Below, one piece after another: positions 1 through 8,787 of a DNA stretch of 64,000 nt. The notes under the pieces were generated by a model that saw only the letters and a list, made by a program, of their open reading frames with translations, had not been told where the DNA came from and ran no database searches. The DNA is from Chloroflexota bacterium. Lineage in GTDB: Bacteria > Chloroflexota > Ktedonobacteria > Ktedonobacterales > Ktedonobacteraceae. The first letter of the stretch is position 1. Every line of letters starts with the position of its first letter. The translations under genes and the position numbers were made by a program. The DNA is taken from contig VBJK01000078.1 in the NCBI GenBank assembly GCA_005879655.1, positions 1-64,000 of the forward strand. The letters are read 5' to 3'.

Positions 1-2
1 TC

Positions 3-980
3 TATGAGCAAGTCTTTGGATCAGAGCATCCTGTGGTGGGGGCAATCCTACAGCATCTGATCCAGATCGAGAAGACGCTCAAGCACTATGCACAAGCCGC
101 TCAGTACGCTCAGCGGGCTGCTAAGATTAATATGCAGGTGCCGGGACCAGAAGCAGAGGAAGTCGCCGGGATGCTGGGCCATGTCGCCCTTCGCTATCTC
201 TCGCAGGGGCTGTATCCAATAGCCGAGACGTTGATTGAACAGACACTCGCACTCTATAACCAGACACTAGGATCGGATCATCCGACAATCGCCGATCTGC
301 TGAGTAACATTGCCCAGCTCTACCTGCAACATAGGCAGTACACTGAAGCGGAACCGCGCTTACAGCAAGCTCTGCACATCTATGAGCAGGCGTTAGGGCA
401 AGACCACCCTAAAGTCGTGGATCTGCTAGCCCATCTCTCACAGAGCCACGGCCTGCAAGGACACTACGAGGAGGCGATCTCGCTAAACGAACGCGCCTTG
501 CAGACCGTAGAGGAGGCGTTAGGGCCAAACCACTACCAGGTGATCTTTCAGCTTATCCCATTGGCACGATGGTATCAGGATGCCAAGCAGTATGCCAATG
601 CCGAGTTGACGCTGAAGCGAACTCTGAAGTTGATGAGTGTGGTGGCGGGACCAGAGCACCCACTGGTCGGCAGGACGTTCCATAAGCTAGGCAAGCTCTA
701 TCAGGAGCTGCATCGCTATAAAGAGGCGGAAGCACATTATTTGCAAGCACTGGCGATGCACGAGCAAGTGCATGGAGAAGATCATCATGAAACAGCACAA
801 TTGCTGCATCAGATGGTTAGTCTCTTTTTTGAGCAAGGCAAGATTGAAGAGGGCCTTCACTATTCGACGCGCCTGTTGACGATCCTCACCAAATTAAGTG
901 GACCGGATGCGGATGATCCTCTTAGCCTGCTGCAACAGGAGATGCTCAACCAGCCCATGAGGAAGGATTACCTTAATTAG
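3..980 (+). CDS. TPR-repeat protein, C-terminal part (5' end outside window)
   Basis: The reading frame is already open at base 3 (YEQVFGSEHP...), so the gene starts upstream of the window. It consists of about seven consecutive ~42-residue tetratricopeptide repeats of the kinesin-light-chain type, recognisable by the recurring pattern Y-E-Q-A-L-G-x-D-H-P followed by L-x-x-L-A and Y-x-x-A-E. Such arrays are protein-protein interaction scaffolds. In related bacteria they usually form the C-terminus of multi-domain signalling proteins (NB-ARC, TIR or HTH at the N-terminus), but that part is not visible here. A short hairpin follows the stop codon at 998-1021. Confidence 0.85.
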   Translation, partial: YEQVFGSEHPVVGAILQHLIQIEKTLKHYAQAAQYAQRAAKINMQVPGPEAEEVAGMLGHVALRYLSQGLYPIAETLIEQTLALYNQTLGSDHPTIADLLSNIAQLYLQHRQYTEAEPRLQQALHIYEQALGQDHPKVVDLLAHLSQSHGLQGHYEEAISLNERALQTVEEALGPNHYQVIFQLIPLARWYQDAKQYANAELTLKRTLKLMSVVAGPEHPLVGRTFHKLGKLYQELHRYKEAEAHYLQALAMHEQVHGEDHHETAQLLHQMVSLFFEQGKIEEGLHYSTRLLTILTKLSGPDADDPLSLLQQEMLNQPMRKDYLN

Positions 981-997
981 AGCTGTCCCATACAAAA

Positions 998-1021
998 AGG
1001 GCAATCCCTTGTGGTTGCCCT
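998..1021. repeat. GGGCAA/TTGCCC palindrome (REP-like), possible terminator
   Basis: An AGGGCAA arm and a TTGCCCT arm enclose a ten-base loop (TCCCTTGTGG), 18 bases after the TPR stop codon. The loop and arms recur almost unchanged at 33812-33834 and in inverted orientation at 52311-52335. This is therefore a dispersed palindromic repeat, although here it could also serve as a terminator between the convergent TPR and mgtC-like genes. Confidence 0.6.
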
Positions 1022-1070
1022 GCGCGCTTATTTCACTGGTCTTGTCCCTTGCAGGTGTATTGCCTTCTTG

Positions 1071-1751
1071 TTACAGCTCCGCACTTACCGCCTGGACACA
1101 TTCCAGCGCTTTTATTTCATCAATAACACGAGTAAGAGCTGCAACATCAGCAACTCGGCATACAACAGCCATAGTCTCACTGCCATCTTTGTGGCATATT
1201 TCTAACTTATCGATCTGTGCCTTGTTGCGCTCACATATTGTGTAGAGTTTACTGCTAGCTTGACTGGCAGGAGGCGTAAGCTCTATGTGTAAGGAATAAA
1301 CAGACGAGCGATGACGGCGCTGGGCTAGAGGTTCTAGATAGAGCAACAAGTTCAGTATGGCCAGCGCTAACACGGTGACGGCCACCGCCTCCCACAGCAT
1401 ACCAACACCACAGGCCATACCAACTGACGCGACAACCCAGATTGCAGCTGCTGTAGTGAGGCCGCTAACTTTCCCCCTAGCGCTGTGGAAGATGACACCA
1501 CCGCCTAAAAACCCTATGCCTGCAATAACATACGAAGCGATACGCGTCGGGTCGAGCTGGATACGCTGTATACTGAGCAAACTCATAAAACCATAAGCGG
1601 AGATGATGGTGAAGAGAGCACACCCCAGAGCAATCAGGGCATTGGTACGCAGCCCGGCAGAGTGATCTGAGTGCTCTCTCTCCAGTCCAATCAGTGCTCC
1701 CAGCAGAAGTGCCACACCCAAGCGCAGAAGTATAACGGAAAATGGAATCAT
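1071..1751 (-). CDS. MgtC/SapB family membrane protein
   Basis: A 226-residue protein that begins MIPFSVILLRLGVALLLGAL. The N-terminal half is the MgtC/SapB domain: four to five membrane helices with the conserved L-I-G-L-E-R-E segment and R-T-N-A-L / G-x-x-x-G-G-G motifs. The C-terminal ~85 residues form a soluble ACT-like region. MgtC-type proteins are linked to magnesium homeostasis and growth in low Mg2+; the exact role is not shown by sequence. A start at 1751 is preferred over the longer frame to 1802 because AGGAGGAGAAGGAG lies just upstream. It is transcribed in the same direction as the histidine kinase upstream, with a ~194 bp gap. Confidence 0.85.
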   Translation of the reverse strand: MIPFSVILLRLGVALLLGALIGLEREHSDHSAGLRTNALIALGCALFTIISAYGFMSLLSIQRIQLDPTRIASYVIAGIGFLGGGVIFHSARGKVSGLTTAAAIWVVASVGMACGVGMLWEAVAVTVLALAILNLLLYLEPLAQRRHRSSVYSLHIELTPPASQASSKLYTICERNKAQIDKLEICHKDGSETMAVVCRVADVAALTRVIDEIKALECVQAVSAEL

Positions 1752-1945
1752 TGCTCCTTCTCCTCCTGTAGAAAAAACGTTAGGAGCTTTATGATAAGCC
1801 ATACAAATGGTCTGCGGCTACCCTCCCCTGCCTACTATCAAGAGTGGCAACACGGAAATAGGCGACTGGGTTATTGAGACCCCCGTAACTTAGCAGAAGT
1901 ATATGCTATGCAATCGTTCTGGCTCTCCTTTGTCAGACAAAGCGA

Positions 1946-3703
1946 TCATTCGGCAAGCGGCACAGTAAACCAGAATGTAGAACCTTGCCCTGGAGCACTC
2001 TCTACCCCCACCTTGCCCTGGTGATAGGTAATAATGGTACGACAGATATGTAAGCCGATGCCTAGACCTCCTCCAACTCCACTATGTGCCACAATATCTT
2101 TTACACGATAGAAACGTTCCCACACCCTTTGCTGCTCTGCCATCGGCAATCCTGGCCCCTCATCTTTCACAACAACCCGCGCCAGCGTCTCCTCCCTCTC
2201 CAAACGGATCTCCACGGGCTTGTCAGCAGGCGAATATTTGAGGGCATTGGTTAAATAATTGCTGACAACCTGTCCTATACGATCCGCATCGGCAATAATC
2301 GGCACGTCATCACCTGCCGCCAGCGTCAACACAATCGTGCGGTCAGCAGCTGTATACTGCAAATCTTCCACCGCTTCACGCACAATAGCGGTCAGATTAC
2401 AGGGCTGAACGAGTAGCGTAAGCTTGTTAGCCTGTATACGCGAGACATCTAACAGGTCACTGATCATACGATTCTGCACACTCACACGATGTTCAGCATA
2501 ACGCAACGGCGTACGCACCCGTTCAAGCTGCCCTTTGAGTGTTGGTATATGCTCAGTCTCCTGAATGCTGTTCAGGCGTCGTAGTGCCAGCTGGATGTTG
2601 CCCTTAATAGTCGTCAAAGGAGTACGCAATTCATGGCTGGCGATACTCAAAAACTCATCGAAACGGCGATTGGCTTCCAGCAAGGCTAACTCACTTGCCC
2701 GTGCCGCCAGTGCCTCCTGTAACAAACGTGCTCGCTCGATGACGAGAGAAATCAATTTAGCGACCGCCTTCACCAGAGCAATCTCTTCGTCAGAATATCT
2801 CGCCGTGGCGCGTTTCTTCTCCAGAATAAGCATGCCAACGAGCTGCTCCCCAATGATCATAGGAGCACCCAACAGATTGTATAACCCATAACTGGAACGC
2901 CGCATAAACGACAGCTTATCAGGATCATAAAAGACTACTTCATTGGCGCGCAAACGGGCGAGTACCCCCTCATTCACATAGTCCGCAAGCGTTGCTACTT
3001 CGATCTCTTGTTGCTGAAGTGACTCGACCATTTCGGCAGTCAGACCAACCTGAGCGACAGGAATAATGATCCCCTTCTCCGGTTTGATCAACACAATACT
3101 GACAAACTGGCATTCCAGCACCTGGGCAGCTACTTCCACCAATCTCTGCCCAACCGCTTGCAACACATCAGGGGAAACATCCTGCTCTTTCGTCGCACCA
3201 TCAGACATGACATGCACGGTAATATCTTCAGGTACACGCACCAGTTCCTCGGCCAGTGTAAGCAAGGTCATAAATGCTTTCTGGACACGATGCTCCACAC
3301 GAGCCGCTTCAGCGCATATCTCCCGTTCTCGCCTCAACAATTGCGCACGCTCTTCTGCGACTTTCACCTGAACAGTGACATCTTCCGCCTCAGCACAGAT
3401 GACTATCCACTCACTAACATGGTGGTTATGATCAAAAATAGGAATATTGTGTACCTTAAAAAGACGGTACTCGCCATCATGTCGTCTAATCCTATATGAT
3501 GTTGCACATACTTCAGGTCGTGACCAAGTAAGTACGGCCAGTTCGCGATCCGCCGGATGCACAGCATCGAGCCATCCCCAGGCTTGGATCGCCTCTTCGC
3601 ACTGCCCAGTATAAGCACACCAGATAGACCTATCACTTTCACATATCTCATCTCCTGTAGCCGTCCATCTAAGAGGAGATGCAACATTGCCAAGCATTTT
3701 CAC
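1946..3703 (-). CDS. PAS-GAF sensor histidine kinase
   Basis: A soluble histidine kinase of about 585 residues with no membrane segment. Order of domains: PAS-like fold (~25-115), coiled linker, GAF (~170-325), HisKA with the phosphoacceptor in I-A-S-H-E-L-R-T-P-L (His ~357), then HATPase_c with N-box N-Y-L-T-N-A-L-K-Y (~484), G1 D-E-G-P-G-L-P and G2 G-L-G-I-G-L-H (~546). It would autophosphorylate in response to a cytoplasmic signal and pass phosphate to a response regulator. No response regulator is adjacent, so it is an orphan kinase. Start: a GTG at 3703 has AAAGGA seven bases upstream, better than the ATG at 3697 or the longer frame to 3757. Confidence 0.88.
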   Translation of the reverse strand: MKMLGNVASPLRWTATGDEICESDRSIWCAYTGQCEEAIQAWGWLDAVHPADRELAVLTWSRPEVCATSYRIRRHDGEYRLFKVHNIPIFDHNHHVSEWIVICAEAEDVTVQVKVAEERAQLLRREREICAEAARVEHRVQKAFMTLLTLAEELVRVPEDITVHVMSDGATKEQDVSPDVLQAVGQRLVEVAAQVLECQFVSIVLIKPEKGIIIPVAQVGLTAEMVESLQQQEIEVATLADYVNEGVLARLRANEVVFYDPDKLSFMRRSSYGLYNLLGAPMIIGEQLVGMLILEKKRATARYSDEEIALVKAVAKLISLVIERARLLQEALAARASELALLEANRRFDEFLSIASHELRTPLTTIKGNIQLALRRLNSIQETEHIPTLKGQLERVRTPLRYAEHRVSVQNRMISDLLDVSRIQANKLTLLVQPCNLTAIVREAVEDLQYTAADRTIVLTLAAGDDVPIIADADRIGQVVSNYLTNALKYSPADKPVEIRLEREETLARVVVKDEGPGLPMAEQQRVWERFYRVKDIVAHSGVGGGLGIGLHICRTIITYHQGKVGVESAPGQGSTFWFTVPLAE

Positions 3704-4203
3704 AAGAAATCCTTTCTGGATACCCACTCCCACACCACATCTTACTCTATCCAACAAAATACTTCAGCTAATGGAGCTATAACGAACACTGCTACCTAAC
3801 AAACGCTAGTAAGGCTTTGCTTCTAGTATAGTTGCGAAAAACATAGACAAATATCGACACGCGTTATTCGTCTCCACTTCTCGCCTTAACCTACACCCGG
3901 TTACGAAACAACCCACTGGGTGAGAGGATACACTACAAACATCCTATCACATGGCATGGATCAAACCGATACGTTAGCAGTTGAGGCTTTTGCTCTTCTC
4001 CTGCGTTTTATCGGTTGACTCTCCCCTTTGCTATGTTGCTGTTTCCACTGCTCATGTCGTTTCATGAGTAGTGTTTTGATCGCTTTTCGGTCACGACATG
4101 CCTGTAACGCTCTATCTCCAACACGGCGCGAGAGAAAGGTATGCACCCCGACAGTCTTTACATCTATGCACTTCTTGCACCTTTCTTAAGATTATATTCT
4201 ATA
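3704..4203. other. Intergenic stretch without a convincing gene
   Basis: About 500 bases between the histidine kinase start and the control region of the small HTH gene. A 61-codon minus-strand frame at 3961-4146 encodes a Lys/Arg-rich peptide but has no good ribosome site and no family resemblance; I do not call it a gene. Confidence 0.5.
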
Positions 4204-4255
4204 TCGGATAGATTGTCAAGGGATATTGACGGAAACTTCTGATGTCGGATATAAT
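4204..4255 (+). promoter_or_regulatory. Promoter and TCGGATA sites of the small HTH gene
   Basis: TTGACG (4226-4231), an 18-base spacer and TATAAT (4250-4255) form a good sigma-70-type promoter ending 36 bases before the HTH start codon. A GTCAA/TTGAC inverted repeat (4215-4219 and 4226-4230) covers the -35, and TCGGATA occurs at 4204-4210 and 4245-4251, the second running into the -10. The same heptamer returns after the gene at 4562-4568. This suggests autoregulation by the encoded HTH protein (inference). Confidence 0.6.
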
Positions 4256-4290
4256 GCATTGACATCGTGAAAGAACAGAGGGAGAAAACA

Positions 4291-4515
4291 ATGTCAGGCG
4301 ATGAGCGGCTGCTAAGTCCTGAAGAAGCAGTAGAGTTCTTGAACAAGTATAGAAATGCGAATATAACGGTTGACATTCTGCGGCAAATGCGGCACAAAGG
4401 AAGAGTTAGAGGGACACCATTAGGCAAGCGTATGACTGTCTACAGGATCAGAGACTTAATGGAAGCAGACCTTACCCGCTACGAAGCTGGAAGACCAAAA
4501 CAAAGAGGCCAGTGA
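4291..4515 (+). CDS. Small helix-turn-helix (MerR/excisionase-like) DNA-binding protein
   Basis: A 74-residue protein starting MSGDERLLSPEEAVEFLN. The pattern L-S-P-E-E-A-V-E-F-L followed by V-D-I-L-R-Q-M-R-H-K-G-R-V and a Y-R-I-R-D-L beta-wing/helix is that of the winged HTH_17 / MerR-like domain seen in excisionases and small regulators. AGGGAG lies seven bases before this ATG, so it is chosen over the upstream in-frame ATG at 4267. It stands alone between TCGGATA-type sites and ends in a terminator. No integrase or recombinase is next to it, so a role as recombination directionality factor is unsupported; a stand-alone regulator is more likely. Confidence 0.7.
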   Translation: MSGDERLLSPEEAVEFLNKYRNANITVDILRQMRHKGRVRGTPLGKRMTVYRIRDLMEADLTRYEAGRPKQRGQ

Positions 4516-4534
4516 ATCAGAAGGTTTGACAATA

Positions 4535-4568
4535 TGTCCGACGTAGGATACGACAATATTGTCGGATA
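4535..4568. promoter_or_regulatory. Perfect palindrome CGACAATATTGTCG with TCGGATA, downstream of HTH gene
   Basis: A 14-base perfect palindrome at 4551-4564 runs straight into TCGGATA (4562-4568); a degenerate GTCCGAC/GGATA copy precedes it from 4535. The sequence resembles the sites in front of the HTH gene, so the gene is bracketed by likely operators for the same protein. Confidence 0.5.
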
Positions 4569-4573
4569 AATAA

Positions 4574-4613
4574 AAACACTGCGCTTCGCTTGCATTCCGA
4601 CGCAGTGTTTTTT
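4574..4613 (+). terminator. Rho-independent terminator of the HTH gene
   Basis: Perfect ten-base arms AAACACTGCG / CGCAGTGTTT with a 17-base loop, followed by a run of six T residues in total. Confidence 0.8.
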
Positions 4614-4747
4614 ATCGCCTGAAAGGGCTAGGGAAGACATTATTTCCCTAACTTCTTGTAGTGATGCGTGTACAGTTATGAAGCTACTATGCGCATTGTG
4701 CGCGCTTTCTTGGTGCTATGAAGCTGGCAATCTAGCCCTTTCACTTC

Positions 4748-4870
4748 CTAGTGCAAAAACAAAAGAGCTGATAGGGATTGGGGGTGGCATTTGGCGAAGC
4801 CTCGCCTTTCGGGGTTTGGGGTGTCCCCACATACTCCCATTCCCCAAAAGGTTTTGGGATTCTGCACTAG
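4748..4870 (+). mobile_element. MITE-like element, copy A (~123 bp)
   Basis: Bounded by CTAGTGCA on the left and TGCACTAG on the right, with internal landmarks GGGATTGGGGGTGGCATTTG, GGGGTTTGGGGTGTCCCC and CCCATTCCCCAAAA. The same layout occurs at 12171-12292, 34322-34443 and, inverted, 61931-62048. It is too small to code for a transposase, so it looks like a non-autonomous element moved in trans. The CTAG at both ends could be a target duplication or part of the inverted repeat. Confidence 0.8.
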
Positions 4871-5116
4871 GTGGGTGATCCTGCTCAAATCAGTGATATA
4901 ATAAGCGGAGAGCAGCGCCTAATGCTTGGAAACAAGCACAAGGTGTAGAGGATGGTAAAGCGGTGCTTGCACCTCCAGTAGTCCATCCAGTGAGGTATTG
5001 TCATTCCCCCTCACAAAGCCAAAAAGAGAAATCTTTAGCTCGCTATAAAATGCTAGAGATCGCTATACTTTTCAGATCTATAGACAAAAAACGAATTTCA
5101 GTATGGAGCACGCTTG

Positions 5117-5758
5117 ATGCAAAAACCCAAAGCTATAATTTTCGACCTGGATGGTGTGTTAACGGATACATCAGAATATCATTATCAGGCTTGGAAGCAA
5201 CTAGCCGATGATGAAGGCATTCCATTTACACACGAAGAGAATGATGCTCATTTGCGTGGCGTCGGGAGACGTGAATCTCTCATGTATCTCATTCGCGGGC
5301 GTCATTATTCAGAAGAACAGATACAAGAAATGATGGATCGTAAAAATCGCCTGTATAACGATCTCATCAAGAACATGTCCCCCAGCGAAGTAGTAGCAGG
5401 CGGCGTGCAGCTCTTGCAAGAGATCAGAGCCACAGGCATAAAAACAGCTATTGCCTCTGCCAGCAAAAATTGCATGACCGTACTTGAACGCTTGCAGATT
5501 CTCTCTTATTTCGATGGCATCGCCGATGGCAATTGTATTGTCAATAGCAAACCCGCACCAGACATCTTTGTCTATGCAGCTGGCTTGCTCCGTGTTTATA
5601 CAAAAGACTGCTTAGGCGTAGAAGATGCCGATGCTGGCATCGAGTCGATTAAAGATGCGGGTATGCAGGCACTGGCCATTGGCCCAGTAGAACGCTTTCA
5701 GCGAGCGGATAAAGTGCTGCCCACACTTGCAAATAAAAGTTTGTTCGAGCTACTATAG
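5117..5758 (+). CDS. pgmB: Beta-phosphoglucomutase (HAD superfamily)
   Basis: A 213-residue HAD hydrolase. The first motif F-D-L-D-G-V-L-T-D holds the nucleophile Asp10 and acid/base Asp12. The cap region carries the beta-PGM signature H-L-R-G-V-G-R-R-E-S-L, motif II is A-S-A-S-K-N, and the C-terminal E-D-A-D-A-G-I-E is the Mg2+ motif. The enzyme converts beta-glucose-1-phosphate to glucose-6-phosphate. The GH65 phosphorylase that would make beta-glucose-1-phosphate lies 280 bp downstream on the same strand, which strongly supports the assignment. The ATG at 5117 has GGAG eight bases upstream; an in-frame TTG directly precedes it. Confidence 0.9.
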   Translation: MQKPKAIIFDLDGVLTDTSEYHYQAWKQLADDEGIPFTHEENDAHLRGVGRRESLMYLIRGRHYSEEQIQEMMDRKNRLYNDLIKNMSPSEVVAGGVQLLQEIRATGIKTAIASASKNCMTVLERLQILSYFDGIADGNCIVNSKPAPDIFVYAAGLLRVYTKDCLGVEDADAGIESIKDAGMQALAIGPVERFQRADKVLPTLANKSLFELL

Positions 5759-5997
5759 AAGAAGAACGAGAAAGACCCGTCCTTGTATAGCAGGTATAGA
5801 GAGACTTTCTTGTTTGAGGGCTTGAGTGTGGTTAATTTCTCCACTCTCAGCCTACTTCTAGTACTATTTTTCTACTTGACATTGAGACACCTCTATGGTC
5901 TACTTGTCCTGATTGTACCAACAGTAGAGATAGTGTGATAGGCCAGTGCTATCTGGCAGCAACGCATATCTCATCTGGAACGGACAGGTCTATTGTA

Positions 5998-6012
5998 ACT
6001 CTATGCTAGAGT
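5998..6012. promoter_or_regulatory. Short inverted repeat before the GH65 gene
   Basis: ACTCTA-TGC-TAGAGT lies about 30 bases before the GTG start, just ahead of the GGGAGGA ribosome site. It could be an operator for sugar-responsive control, but nothing in the window identifies the regulator. Confidence 0.3.
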
Positions 6013-6040
6013 ATACACGTGAGCAGGGAGGACGCTTTTT

Positions 6041-8299
6041 GTGAATTATTGGCTTGTGAGCGAAACAAGTTTTGTTCCCAACCTCAAACGGTTACGTAGT
6101 CAGGAAACTGTCTACACTATTGGTAATGGTTATTTTTGTACGCGCGGCAGCTTTGAAGAAGGGTTTCCAGGAGACATGCCTGCCACCCTCCTCTTTGGCG
6201 TTTTTGATGACATCCCCATCGCAAAAGAGGAACTGGCTAACGCACCTGACTGGACTCTGATTCAATTGTTTATCGACGGAGAGCGCTTCCGTCTGGACCG
6301 TGGCACACTTCTCGATTACCAACGTACCCTCGATATACAACGAGGTATCGTTTCCCGTTCTGTACGCTGGGAAAGCCCTAAAGGTGCACGTTTGCATATA
6401 CAAAGCGAACGCTTTGCTAGTCTGGCTGATGAACACGTTGGGGCCATTCGTTACAGTGTTACCCTGGAAGAGAGTCAAGGCCAGAACGAGTGCACCATTG
6501 CAGTCTGGTCAACGATCAACGCTGCCGAGGGAAACTACGATGTGTTGCACTGGGAATGCGCCGAGCAGGGACACCAAGACGATGTTATCTGGCTGCACAG
6601 CATAACCAAGCATTCAAAGGTGGATCTGGCTCAGGCCATGAGCTTTACTACCACCAAGCAAGACTACCATAAAGAATTAGTCGATTCCGATACCGCGCCA
6701 AGTATTCGTTTCTATGGGACGCTTGCCCCCGGTGAGACCTTCAGTGCGGACAAAATCGTGACGATGTATACCTCGCGTGATGCCGAGGACCCGATCGCTT
6801 CCGCAATACACAATCTTCAGGATTTGTTAGCGGTCACGCACGTCTCACCAGAAGCAAATACGCGTGCTTCATCCCCGGTTGATGAAGATACGATTGAGTT
6901 GTCACCGACGGTGACACCCACCTACGATGCGCTCCTCACCCACAGTAGCGCGGCCTGGCAACAGTTCTGGCAAATTGCGGATATCATCATTGAGGGAGAC
7001 GAGAAAGCACAGATTGGTACACGCTATAATATCTACCAGTTGCGCATTAATGTCTCAGCACACGATGATCGCTACAGTGTAGCAGCGAAGGGTTTAACAG
7101 GCTTTGGTTATCGGGGTCACATCTTCCATGATACCGAAATCTTTATGTTGCCCTTCTACACCTATGTCATGCCTGCTATCGCGCGTAATCTGCTGATGTA
7201 TCGCTATCACTTGCTGCCAGGCGCACGGCAAAAGGCTGCTAATAACGGGTATGAGGGTGCTCAATACCCTTGGGAGAGTACATTAGATGGCGAGGAGGCC
7301 ACGCCTCCTGCGATCATCCATCCTGAGTCAGGGGAAGTTATCTCGGTCCTCAATGGCTTCATCGAACTGCATATTACCGCAAGCATTGCCCATGCAGTCT
7401 GGCAATATTGGCGCGTGACAGGCGATGATGAGTTTATGCGCGACTATGGTGCAGAAATATTGTTGAGCACAGCGATGTTCTGGGCGAGCCGAGCGGAAGA
7501 ACACGAGCAGCACCACGAATACGAGATTACTAATGTCATCGGTCCTGACGAGTGGCACGAACATGTCAACAACAACGTGTATACCAATATCATGGCCCGC
7601 TACAATATCCGCTATGGTCTTGCTATTCTCGCATGGCTCCAGACGACCAGCCCTCGCAAAGCGCAAGTCCTAGAACAACAACTGAAGCTGACGCCACAAA
7701 CTGTTGAGCACTGGAAGGATGTAGCTGATCACTTGCGCATTGATCAGGACTTGACCACCAAAGTGCTAGAGCAGTTCGATGGTTTCTTTAAGCTGGAACC
7801 ATTTGATCAAACACAATACGCCGGGCGTAAAGACTCCTACCAGGGTATCTTAGGTGTGCATGAAGTACAAAGGTATCGCATCATTAAGCAAGCTGACGTG
7901 CTGATGCTGCTCACGGTACTCAAGCAGGAGTTCGATTACGAGACCAAAAAAGCCAATTGGGACTACTACTATCCCATCACGGACCACGACTATGGCTCAT
8001 CATTGACACCCGCGCTCCATGTTATCCTGGCCTGTGAGCTAGGATTACTGGATATTGCTTATCAGATGTTTATGAAAGGTGCACTGGTCGATCTGGAAAA
8101 TCTGCGTGGCAACACACCAGAGGGCATCCATGCCGCTTGCTCAGGTGCTGTCTGGCAAGCAACCATCCTGGGCTTTGCTGGATTGCGCATCAATGATGAT
8201 GGCTATACCACCGCTATACAGTGGCCTGACGGGTGGACGCGTCTCGCTTTCTCTTTCTACTATAAAGGGGAGCTGATCCATATAGATCTGCGCAAGTAG
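6041..8299 (+). CDS. Glycoside hydrolase family 65 disaccharide phosphorylase
   Basis: A 752-residue GH65 enzyme, the family's normal length: N-terminal beta-sandwich (~1-270), linker, (alpha/alpha)6 barrel (~320-690) and a small C-terminal sheet. The barrel has R-G-H-I-F-H-D-T-E and the general-acid segment V-I-G-P-D-E-W-H-E-H, with the catalytic Glu near residue 504. The enzyme splits an alpha-linked glucose disaccharide (maltose, kojibiose, nigerose or trehalose; not distinguishable here) with phosphate to give beta-glucose-1-phosphate, which the upstream PgmB converts to glucose-6-phosphate. Start is GTG with GGGAGGA nine bases upstream. It is cytoplasmic; no signal peptide is seen. No sugar transporter is in view. 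Confidence 0.9.
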   Translation: MNYWLVSETSFVPNLKRLRSQETVYTIGNGYFCTRGSFEEGFPGDMPATLLFGVFDDIPIAKEELANAPDWTLIQLFIDGERFRLDRGTLLDYQRTLDIQRGIVSRSVRWESPKGARLHIQSERFASLADEHVGAIRYSVTLEESQGQNECTIAVWSTINAAEGNYDVLHWECAEQGHQDDVIWLHSITKHSKVDLAQAMSFTTTKQDYHKELVDSDTAPSIRFYGTLAPGETFSADKIVTMYTSRDAEDPIASAIHNLQDLLAVTHVSPEANTRASSPVDEDTIELSPTVTPTYDALLTHSSAAWQQFWQIADIIIEGDEKAQIGTRYNIYQLRINVSAHDDRYSVAAKGLTGFGYRGHIFHDTEIFMLPFYTYVMPAIARNLLMYRYHLLPGARQKAANNGYEGAQYPWESTLDGEEATPPAIIHPESGEVISVLNGFIELHITASIAHAVWQYWRVTGDDEFMRDYGAEILLSTAMFWASRAEEHEQHHEYEITNVIGPDEWHEHVNNNVYTNIMARYNIRYGLAILAWLQTTSPRKAQVLEQQLKLTPQTVEHWKDVADHLRIDQDLTTKVLEQFDGFFKLEPFDQTQYAGRKDSYQGILGVHEVQRYRIIKQADVLMLLTVLKQEFDYETKKANWDYYYPITDHDYGSSLTPALHVILACELGLLDIAYQMFMKGALVDLENLRGNTPEGIHAACSGAVWQATILGFAGLRINDDGYTTAIQWPDGWTRLAFSFYYKGELIHIDLRK

Positions 8300-8323
8300 A
8301 TCCGATAAACGATAAAGACAGCG

Positions 8324-8368
8324 CAAGAGAGCTTCTCGCCTTGCCAAACAAGAAGCTCTCTTGTTTGA
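8324..8368 (+). terminator. Hairpin after GH65 gene with two alternative foldings
   Basis: Perfect 13-base arms CAAGAGAGCTTCT (8324-8336) and AGAAGCTCTCTTG (8351-8363). The right arm can alternatively pair within CAAACAAGA / TCTTGTTTG (8345-8367). Probable transcription terminator. Confidence 0.65.
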
Positions 8369-8397
8369 GAAAACAGAAAATTACCCGGCAATACCTA

Positions 8398-8426
8398 TTG
8401 ACAAGATCGCAAAGTCATAGTATTAT
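8398..8426 (+). promoter_or_regulatory. Sigma-70-type promoter of tRNA-Glu
   Basis: Consensus TTGACA (8398-8403), exactly 17 bases, then TATTAT (8421-8426); the tRNA begins 53 bases later. This is one of the best promoter matches in the window. Confidence 0.75.
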
Positions 8427-8478
8427 GTCACCTGTGAGCAGGCACTAGTAATACCGTACTGAACGCACAAATAGCTAT

Positions 8479-8555
8479 GGCGCATTCGTCTAGTGGCCTA
8501 GGACATCGCCCTCTCAAGGCGGAGATCACGGGTTCGAATCCCGTATGCGCTACCA
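8479..8555 (+). tRNA. tRNA-Glu (CTC anticodon)
   Basis: Full cloverleaf: acceptor GGCGCAT/ATGCGCT (first pair G-U), D-arm with TCTAGTGGCCTAGGA as in tRNA-Glu, anticodon loop CTCTCAA giving anticodon CTC, T-arm ACGGG-TTCGAAT-CCCGT, discriminator A and an encoded CCA (8553-8555). It is transcribed alone from its own promoter and ends at a strong terminator. Confidence 0.95.
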
Positions 8556-8559
8556 CCTA

Positions 8560-8600
8560 CCGTCTCAAGTCCCGTCTCAGGCGACTTGAGACGGTTTTTT
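8560..8600 (+). terminator. Terminator of tRNA-Glu
   Basis: Twelve-base perfect arms CCGTCTCAAGTC / GACTTGAGACGG followed by six T residues; five bases after the tRNA CCA end. Confidence 0.9.
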
Positions 8601-8787
8601 GTTGCCCTTATGTAGCAACCCGATTCCTGTCAAGCATCAGGACAATGCTAATACACTTTTGGCTCTTCATATTATGATACCTTATTTAATAATTCTTTTA
8701 CTCTTCTTCTGGTATTTTGGGGAAATTTTTGTCTATAATAAAAAAAACTTTATCCAACAAAAAGCTGTTTCACTGAAAATGGAAAAA

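Noticed and set aside
3961..4146. 61-codon minus-strand frame, Lys/Arg-rich
   Set aside because: No ribosome site, low-complexity basic tail, no family resemblance; probably chance.
4291..4515. Integrated element with excisionase at 4291 and 25709
   Set aside because: No integrase, attachment-site duplication or phage genes near either HTH gene; the tRNA-Glu and tRNA-Sec 3' ends show no partial repeat downstream.
4678..4878. 66-codon frame across MITE copy A
   Set aside because: Most of it is the element itself; the equivalent frame is not kept in the other copies.
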